64,000 bases of DNA. Origin: Nocardioides kribbensis. GTDB lineage: Bacteria > Actinomycetota > Actinomycetes > Propionibacteriales > Nocardioidaceae. Within the stretch, counting starts at the first letter, position 1, and each line of letters starts with the position of its first letter. This document shows positions 57,326 to 64,000 of the stretch, piece after piece. Both the position numbers and the translations under genes were made by a program. The stretch spans positions 994,501-1,058,500 of the forward strand of contig NZ_JADCLL010000001.1 of NCBI RefSeq assembly GCF_015070375.1. The letters are read 5' to 3'. Below the pieces are notes generated by a model that worked only from the letters and a program-made list of their open reading frames with translations, did not search any database and was not told where the DNA came from.

Positions 57326-58761
57326 TGGTCGTCCTCCTGCTCGAGCTGCTGGTCGATCTCGCGGCGGGCCACCCGCTGGGCCTGCGTGCCGCGCTCGCTG
57401 ACGAGCAGGCCGCGGGCCTCGCCGGCGGTGACGACCGACCCGGTCACCAGCACCGCGCCGGAGCCGAGCGGGTCGCCGAAGGCCTCCCCGGCCTCGGCGA
57501 GCGCGGCGGCGGCGTCGAGGGCCTCGGCCAGGCGGGGCACGACGGTGACCTGGTCGTCGTCGAAGATGCCGCGCGCGATCTCGGCGAGGTCCTCGGCGGG
57601 CAGGGCCCGGTCGGTGGAGCTCTGGGTGCACACGACGTGCGAGAGGTGCGGCTCGAGCGCGGAGAGCAGGCCCTCGGCGTCCTTGTCGCCCATGACCCCG
57701 ACGACCCCGATGAGCGGGGAGAAGGTGAAGGAGTCGTCGAGCGCGGCGGCCAGGGCCTCGGCGCCGTGGGGGTTGTGCGCGGCGTCGAGCACGATGGTGG
57801 GGCTGCGGCGCACGACCTCGAGACGCGCCGGCGAGGTCACCTCGGCGAAGGCCGCGCCGACGAGGTCGGCGTCGAGGGGCTGCTCGCCGCCGACGAAGGA
57901 CTCGACCGCCGCGAGCGCCACGGCGGCGTTCTGGGCCTGGTGGGCGCCGTGGAGCGGGAGGAAGACGTCGTCGTAGCGCGCCCGGAGGCCCTGCAGCGAG
58001 AGCACCTGGCCGCCGACGGCCGGGGTGCGGGCGGCCACGCCGAAGTCGAGGCCCTCCTGCACGACCTCGGCACCGACCTCGGCGGCGCGCGCGAGCAGCA
58101 CCGCCGCGGCCTCCGGCGTCTGCTGGGCCAGCACCACGCGCGAGCCGGCCTTGATGATGCCGGCCTTCTCGGCGGCGATGGTGTCGGGCCGGTCGCCGAG
58201 GTACTTGGCGTGGTCGACGGCGACGGGCAGCACCACGGCCACCGCCGCGTCGGCGACGTTGGTCGCGTCCCAGGCCCCGCCCATGCCGACCTCGAGCACC
58301 GCGACCTCGACCGGGGCGTCGGCGAAGGCCGCGAAGGCCATGCCCACCACGGTCTCGAAGAACGACAGCGGGTGCAGCTGGTCCTCGTCGACGAGGTGGG
58401 TGTAGGGCGCCACGTCGTTGAAGGCGCGCACGAAGGCCTCGTCGTCGAGCGGCTCGCCGTCGATGCTGATGCGCTCGTTCATCCGCTCCACGTGGGGGCT
58501 GGTGAAGCGGCCGGTGCGCAGGTCGAGCTTGCGCAGCAGGGTGTCGATCATCCGCGACGTGCTGGTCTTGCCGTTGGTGCCGGTCAGGTGCACGACGGGG
58601 TAGGAGCGCTGCGGCTCGCCGAGCAGCTCGGTGAAGGCGGCGATCCGGTCGAGCGAGGGCTCGAGGCGGGTCTCGGGCCAGCGCGAGAGCAGGGCGTCCT
58701 CCACCTCGGAGAAGGTCTCGGCGAGGCGGGGGACGTCGGGTGTCGCAGGGGTCTGGGTCAT
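57322..58761 (-). CDS. folC: Folylpolyglutamate/dihydrofolate synthase
   Basis: A Mur-ligase-family enzyme of 479 residues that makes dihydrofolate from dihydropteroate and adds glutamate tails to folates. Motifs: VHLTGTNGKTSTSRM (P-loop, about 58-72), FTSPHVERMNERI, SFFETVVGMAFAAFAD, VLEVGMGGAWDATN, and the C-terminal VLDAAHNPHGAEAL. A GGGAGG RBS and a TAGACT -10 candidate lie just upstream of the ATG. Confidence 0.96.
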   Translation of the reverse strand: MTQTPATPDVPRLAETFSEVEDALLSRWPETRLEPSLDRIAAFTELLGEPQRSYPVVHLTGTNGKTSTSRMIDTLLRKLDLRTGRFTSPHVERMNERISIDGEPLDDEAFVRAFNDVAPYTHLVDEDQLHPLSFFETVVGMAFAAFADAPVEVAVLEVGMGGAWDATNVADAAVAVVLPVAVDHAKYLGDRPDTIAAEKAGIIKAGSRVVLAQQTPEAAAVLLARAAEVGAEVVQEGLDFGVAARTPAVGGQVLSLQGLRARYDDVFLPLHGAHQAQNAAVALAAVESFVGGEQPLDADLVGAAFAEVTSPARLEVVRRSPTIVLDAAHNPHGAEALAAALDDSFTFSPLIGVVGVMGDKDAEGLLSALEPHLSHVVCTQSSTDRALPAEDLAEIARGIFDDDQVTVVPRLAEALDAAAALAEAGEAFGDPLGSGAVLVTGSVVTAGEARGLLVSERGTQAQRVARREIDQQLEQEDDQ

Positions 58762-58773
58762 CGCCCTCCCAGT

Positions 58774-59769
58774 CTAGGAGGTGGCCCCGGTGGGATCGCC
58801 GCCCGCCGCAGGGCCCGGGGTCGGGCCCCGGGTCGGGCCCCGGGTCGGGCCCGCGTCGGGCTCCACCAGCAGGTTGGCCATGTCGACGACCGGCTCGAAC
58901 CCCAGGGCGGTGTAGACGTGGTTCGAGACCGGGTTGGCCCGGTCGGTGAAGAGGCAGGGCCGGTGCCCGTGGTCCAGCGCCCGCGCCGCCACGGCGGCCA
59001 CCGCGGCGGCGGCGTACCCGTGGCCGCGGTGGGGGGCCGGGGTGTAGACCGGGCCGATGCGCAGCACCCCGTGCGCCGGGGCGTTGTGGCCGGTGAGGTG
59101 GACGACGCGCCCCTCGGCGTCCTCCCAGACCCACAGCAGACCCGCCTCCGTGCGGCGGGCCACCTCGGCGCGGTCGACCACGTCCACGGTGTCGTGCTCG
59201 GGCGTGCGGCCCGCCTGCGCCGCCGCGTCGACGTGGAACGCCGCGAACCAGCCCGCCAGCAGGTCGAGGTCCCGCGACGTCGCGGCCCGCAGCCGGCCCT
59301 CGGGAGACCGGGGCGCCACGAGGTCGCGCAGCTCGAAGAGCCGGGTCTGCTCGTGCACCCGCACCTCTCCCCCGCCCCCGGCCGCCAGCACCTCGCACAG
59401 CACCCGGGTCGCCGGCAGCGCACCGTTGGCCGCGCGCACCTCCTCGCCCCCCTCGAGCAGCAGGCCGGCGAGGGCCCGCGCGGCGACCTCGCTCATGGGC
59501 AGCACGAAGAGCGGCCAGGGCGCGAGCGGCGCGGTGCGCATCGCGGCGGAGACCACCGCACCGTCCTCGCGCACGAGCGCCCACCAGCACGGCCGGCCGG
59601 TCCCGGTCCAGGGCTCGCCGCGCTCGGCCGCCTCGACGGCCCGGCGGGTCACGGAGGCCACCACGGTCGCCACCACCGGGTCGGCGGCGAGCACCGGCTC
59701 GGCCGCGGCGAGGAAGGCGGCGGGGTCGGTGAGCAGCTCCACCGTCGTGCGGACGCTCGCGTCGGACAT
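58774..59769 (-). CDS. GNAT-family N-acetyltransferase
   Basis: A 331-residue protein with a C-terminal GNAT domain: acetyl-CoA-binding loop TPAPHRGHGYAAAAVAAVAA (about 248-267) followed by FTDRANPVSNHVYTALGFEP. The N-terminal half resembles a second, degenerate GNAT fold, an arrangement common in actinobacterial acetyltransferases. The extreme C-terminus, GPTRGPTRGPTPGP, comes from a 12-bp DNA repeat (GGGTCGGGCCCC, plus strand) near 58818-58855. AGGCTA at 59777-59782 on the plus strand reads TAGCCT on the minus, 7 nt before ATG, so the gene is probably leaderless. Substrate unknown. Confidence 0.88.
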   Translation of the reverse strand: MSDASVRTTVELLTDPAAFLAAAEPVLAADPVVATVVASVTRRAVEAAERGEPWTGTGRPCWWALVREDGAVVSAAMRTAPLAPWPLFVLPMSEVAARALAGLLLEGGEEVRAANGALPATRVLCEVLAAGGGGEVRVHEQTRLFELRDLVAPRSPEGRLRAATSRDLDLLAGWFAAFHVDAAAQAGRTPEHDTVDVVDRAEVARRTEAGLLWVWEDAEGRVVHLTGHNAPAHGVLRIGPVYTPAPHRGHGYAAAAVAAVAARALDHGHRPCLFTDRANPVSNHVYTALGFEPVVDMANLLVEPDAGPTRGPTRGPTPGPAAGGDPTGATS

Positions 59770-59847
59770 GCCCGGCAGGCTAGGACGGTGCCGCTGACCA
59801 GCGCTAATGGTTTCGGGAACCGATTTCAGGGTGACGACCGGCACCCG

Positions 59848-59853
59848 TAATCT
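59848..59853 (+). promoter_or_regulatory. -10 element of valS
   Basis: TAATCT fits TANNNT with 6 nt to the valS ATG, predicting a leaderless message. TTTCAG at 59824-59829 is a weak -35 at 18 bp. GGTTTCGGGAACC at about 59809-59821 forms a small imperfect palindrome upstream. Confidence 0.55.
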
Positions 59854-59859
59854 GGGCCC

Positions 59860-62508
59860 ATGACCGAGACCCAGTCGCCCCAGGCCCCCGACACGACGAG
59901 CGCGACCCGCGCCGTCGTCGTACCGGACAAGCCTGCCCTGGAGGGTCTCGAGGCCTCCTGGAGCCAGCGGTGGAAGGCCGACGACACCTACGCCTTCGAC
60001 CGCACCCAGCCGCGCGAGAACGTCTTCTCCATCGACACCCCGCCCCCGACGGTGAGCGGCAGCCTGCACGTCGGCCACGTCTTCTCCTACACCCACACCG
60101 ACCTGGTCGCCCGCTTCCAGCGCATGCGCGGCAAGTCGGTCTTCTACCCCATGGGCTGGGACGACAACGGCCTGCCCACCGAGCGCCGGGTGCAGAACTA
60201 CTACGGCGTGCGCTGCGACCCCTCGCTGCCCTTCGACCCCGACTTCGAGCCGCCGGCCAAGCCCGACGCCAAGAAGCAGGTGCCGATCAGCCGGCCCAAC
60301 TTCATCGCGCTGTGCGAGCGGCTGGTCGAGGAGGACGAGAAGGTCTTCGAGACCCTCTGGCGCACCCTCGGGCTGTCGGTGGACTGGAAGCAGCACTACA
60401 CGACCATCGGTCCGAAGGCCCAGACCGTCAGCCAGCGCGCGTTCCTGCGCAACTACGCCCGCGGCGAGGCCTACCTGCAGGAGGCCCCCACCCTCTGGGA
60501 CGTCACCTTCCAGACGGCTGTCGCCCAGGCCGAGCTCGAGGCCCGCGAGTACGCCGGCGCCTACCACCGCGTCGCCTTCCGCACCGTGGCCGCCGACGGC
60601 TCGCCCGGCGAGGCGGTCCACATCGAGACCACCCGGCCCGAGCTGATCCCCAGCGTCGTCGCCCTCATCGCCCACCCCGACGACGAGCGCTACCAGCCGC
60701 TCTTCGGCACCCACGTCACCAGCCCCGTCTTCGGGGTCGAGGTGCCGGTGCTGGCCCACCCCGCCGCGGAGATGGACAAGGGAGCCGGCATCGCGATGTG
60801 CTGCACCTTCGGCGACCTCACCGACGTCACCTGGTGGCGCGAGCTCGACCTGCCGGTGCGCACCGTGGTCGGTCGCGACGGACGCTTCCTGCGCGAGACC
60901 CCCGAGTGGCTGGCGAGCGAGCCCGCCGCCGCGGCGTACGCCGACCTGGCCGGCAAGACCGCCTTCAGCGCCCGCGAGGCCGTCGTGGCCAAGCTGCGCG
61001 AGTCCGGCGACCTCGACGGCGAGCCCCAGCCCACCCAGCGCATGACGAACTTCTACGAGAAGGGCGACAAGCCGCTGGAGATCGTCGCCACGCGCCAGTG
61101 GTACGTGCGCAACGGCGGACGTGACGCCGGCATCCGCGAGGAGATGATCGCCCGCGGCGGCGAGATCACCTGGGTCCCGACCCACATGAAGCACCGCTAC
61201 GACAACTGGGTCGGCGGCCTCAACGGCGACTGGCTGATCTCGCGCCAGCGGTTCTTCGGCATCCCCTTCCCGGTGTGGTACCCCCTCGACGACTCCGGCG
61301 AGCCCGACTACGCCCACCCGCTGCTGCCCACCGAGGCCGAGCTGCCCGTCGACCCCTCCACCGACGCCCCCCGCGGCTACGACGAGGCCCAGCGCGGCCA
61401 GGCCGGCGGCTTCATCGGCGACCCCGACGTCATGGACACCTGGGCCACCTCCTCGCTCACCCCGCAGATCGCGGGCGGCTGGGAGTCCGACGACGACCTG
61501 TGGCAGCGCGTCTTCCCGATGGACCTGGCCACCCAGGCCCACGACATCATCCGCACCTGGCTCTTCTCGCGCGTCGTGCGCAGCCACTTCGAGCACCACG
61601 CCGCGCCGTGGACCCACGCGATGATCTCCGGCTTCATCATGGATCCCGACCGCAAGAAGATGTCGAAGTCCAAGGGCAACGTCGTCGTGCCCGACGAGAT
61701 CCTCACGAAGTTCGGCGCCGACGCCGTGCGCTGGCGCGCCGCCATGGCCCGCCCCGGCCTCGACTCGCCCTTCGACGAGAGCCAGATGAAGGTCGGGCGC
61801 CGCCTGGCCATGAAGGTGCTCAACGCCTCGAAGTTCGTCCTCGGCGGCGTCGGCGCCACGACCCTCAACGCCTTCGAGGTCTCCGAGCCCGTCGACTGCG
61901 CGCTGCTCGGTCGCCTCGCGATCGTCGTCGAGCGCGCCACCGAGGCCTTCGAGGCCTACGACTACACCACGGCGCTGGAGACGGTCGAGAAGTTCTTCTG
62001 GGAGTTCTGCGACGACTACCTCGAGCTGGTCAAGGAGCGCGCCTACGACGAGTCCGGCGGCGCCGGCGCGGCCTCGGCCAAGGCCGCGCTCGCCCTCGCG
62101 CTCGAGGTGCAGCTGCGCCTGCTCGCGCCCTTCCTGCCCTACGTCACCGAGGAGGTCTGGTCGTGGTGGCACCCCCGCGGTGACGCCGACGGCTCGATCC
62201 ACCACGCGCCGTGGCCCACCGCCCTCGACCTCGGCGCACCGGCCGCGGCCGACCCGTCGACGCTGGACGCCGTGGCCCAGGCCCTGATCGGCGTGCGCGG
62301 CGCCAAGTCGCAGGCCAAGGTCTCGATGCGCGCCGAGCTCTCCCGCGTCGAGGTCGTGGGCCCCGAGGCCCTCGTGGTGGCCGCCGAGCGCGCCGCCGAC
62401 GACCTGCGCCGCACCGGACGCATCACCGGCGAGCTGGTCTTCCGCAGCGACCCCGAGGCCACCGCGATCTCGGTGCGCGCCGAGCTCGCGGCGCCCACCG
62501 AAGGCTGA
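59860..62508 (+). CDS. valS: Valyl-tRNA synthetase
   Basis: A class I synthetase of 882 residues charging tRNA-Val. The HIGH motif reads HVGH in [16 protein letters not shown] (about 62-77); KMSKS is in [11 protein letters not shown] (about 600). The editing (CP1) domain lies between, and the anticodon-binding domain near [15 protein letters not shown]. The protein is shorter at the C-terminus than E. coli ValS, lacking most of the final coiled-coil arm, and has a long N-terminal segment. Divergent from the GNAT gene. Confidence 0.97.
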   Translation: MTETQSPQAPDTTSATRAVVVPDKPALEGLEASWSQRWKADDTYAFDRTQPRENVFSIDTPPPTVSGSLHVGHVFSYTHTDLVARFQRMRGKSVFYPMGWDDNGLPTERRVQNYYGVRCDPSLPFDPDFEPPAKPDAKKQVPISRPNFIALCERLVEEDEKVFETLWRTLGLSVDWKQHYTTIGPKAQTVSQRAFLRNYARGEAYLQEAPTLWDVTFQTAVAQAELEAREYAGAYHRVAFRTVAADGSPGEAVHIETTRPELIPSVVALIAHPDDERYQPLFGTHVTSPVFGVEVPVLAHPAAEMDKGAGIAMCCTFGDLTDVTWWRELDLPVRTVVGRDGRFLRETPEWLASEPAAAAYADLAGKTAFSAREAVVAKLRESGDLDGEPQPTQRMTNFYEKGDKPLEIVATRQWYVRNGGRDAGIREEMIARGGEITWVPTHMKHRYDNWVGGLNGDWLISRQRFFGIPFPVWYPLDDSGEPDYAHPLLPTEAELPVDPSTDAPRGYDEAQRGQAGGFIGDPDVMDTWATSSLTPQIAGGWESDDDLWQRVFPMDLATQAHDIIRTWLFSRVVRSHFEHHAAPWTHAMISGFIMDPDRKKMSKSKGNVVVPDEILTKFGADAVRWRAAMARPGLDSPFDESQMKVGRRLAMKVLNASKFVLGGVGATTLNAFEVSEPVDCALLGRLAIVVERATEAFEAYDYTTALETVEKFFWEFCDDYLELVKERAYDESGGAGAASAKAALALALEVQLRLLAPFLPYVTEEVWSWWHPRGDADGSIHHAPWPTALDLGAPAAADPSTLDAVAQALIGVRGAKSQAKVSMRAELSRVEVVGPEALVVAAERAADDLRRTGRITGELVFRSDPEATAISVRAELAAPTEG

Positions 62509-62517
62509 GCGGGCCCC

Positions 62518-62570
62518 ACGCACGACGAGAACCGCCCCGGACCGACGGTCCGGGGCGGTTCTTCGTGCGT
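62518..62570. terminator. Bidirectional terminator between valS and clpX
   Basis: A 24-pair hairpin: ACGCACGA and TCGTGCGT form the outer stem, and AGAACCGCCCCGGACC with GGTCCGGGGCGGTTCT forms the inner stem around a GAC loop, with a 2-nt bulge between stems. It separates convergent valS and clpX. Confidence 0.85.
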
Positions 62571-62587
62571 CGGGGTGCGACCCTGGA

Positions 62588-63871
<1,284 letters not shown>

Positions 63872-64000
63872 GGGGTCATCCTCCTCGTTGCCGGCGCCGG
63901 GGCCGGGGTCCTACCTGTGCTGTCTGCCGGGTGCTGGGTGGAGCGGTGTGCTGCTGGGTCGGGCGCCGGGCGGGGCCGGGCGGGGCGACCCGACGACGGT

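Noticed and set aside
59770..59859. T-box leader for valS
   Set aside because: The 90-bp region is too short, lacks a T-box sequence, and the message appears leaderless.

Overview
The window is chromosomal DNA from a very GC-rich actinobacterium, most likely Nocardioides or another Nocardioidaceae. This rests on dense high-GC coding DNA, many GTG starts, 4-nt GTGA/ATGA gene overlaps, many leaderless starts, and a gene order (proB-obg-rplU/rpmA-rne-radical SAM pair-rodA/mrdA/mreDCB-ndk-folC-valS-clpX) that is conserved in actinobacteria such as Streptomyces. No prophage, integrase or insertion sequence was seen. Genus-level placement is inference.

Layout. 1-2517: end of a probable M1 aminopeptidase, a LicD-type enzyme and a sulfotransferase-like protein. 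2514-4042: a reverse transcriptase preceded by a folded leader flanked by a perfect 13-bp inverted repeat, read here as a retron candidate. 4066-6703: prs, glmU and tRNA-Gln. 6771-12144: ATP-dependent DNA ligase, a stress-protein-like gene, an intergenic RNA candidate made of four G-loop hairpins with a terminator, a BNR-repeat protein, an EamA exporter, a small protein and an alpha/beta hydrolase. 12134-18545: a cobalamin-riboswitch operon with two secreted proteins that resemble the two halves of transcobalamin, followed by a complete ECF transporter. 18583-21964: gatCAB. 22084-22680: a WrbA-like flavoprotein. 22681-23392: a gene-free block of two repeat families. 23393-33191: ligA, a hydrolase, a TetR/MFS drug-exporter pair, a MetE-like protein, mnmA with its cysteine desulfurase, and an EEP-family hydrolase. 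33254-63871: the conserved housekeeping block.

How the genes work together. The riboswitch operon should make B12 capture and uptake respond to intracellular cobalamin. csd and mnmA overlap and together supply tRNA 2-thiouridine. gatCAB and tRNA-Gln serve the indirect Gln-tRNA route. rodA, mrdA and mreDCB form one overlapping elongation operon. The conserved block is interrupted by accessory genes: a winged-helix/MFS/DUF4190 group between two radical-SAM partner genes, a ChaA-like antiporter, a PNPOx-like/MocR divergent pair, and a GNAT acetyltransferase.

The strongest candidates for something undescribed are the retron-like locus (2514-4042), the split transcobalamin-like B12 system (12134-18545) and the G-loop RNA (8545-8757). 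All functional assignments are from motif reading and family knowledge; no database search was run.
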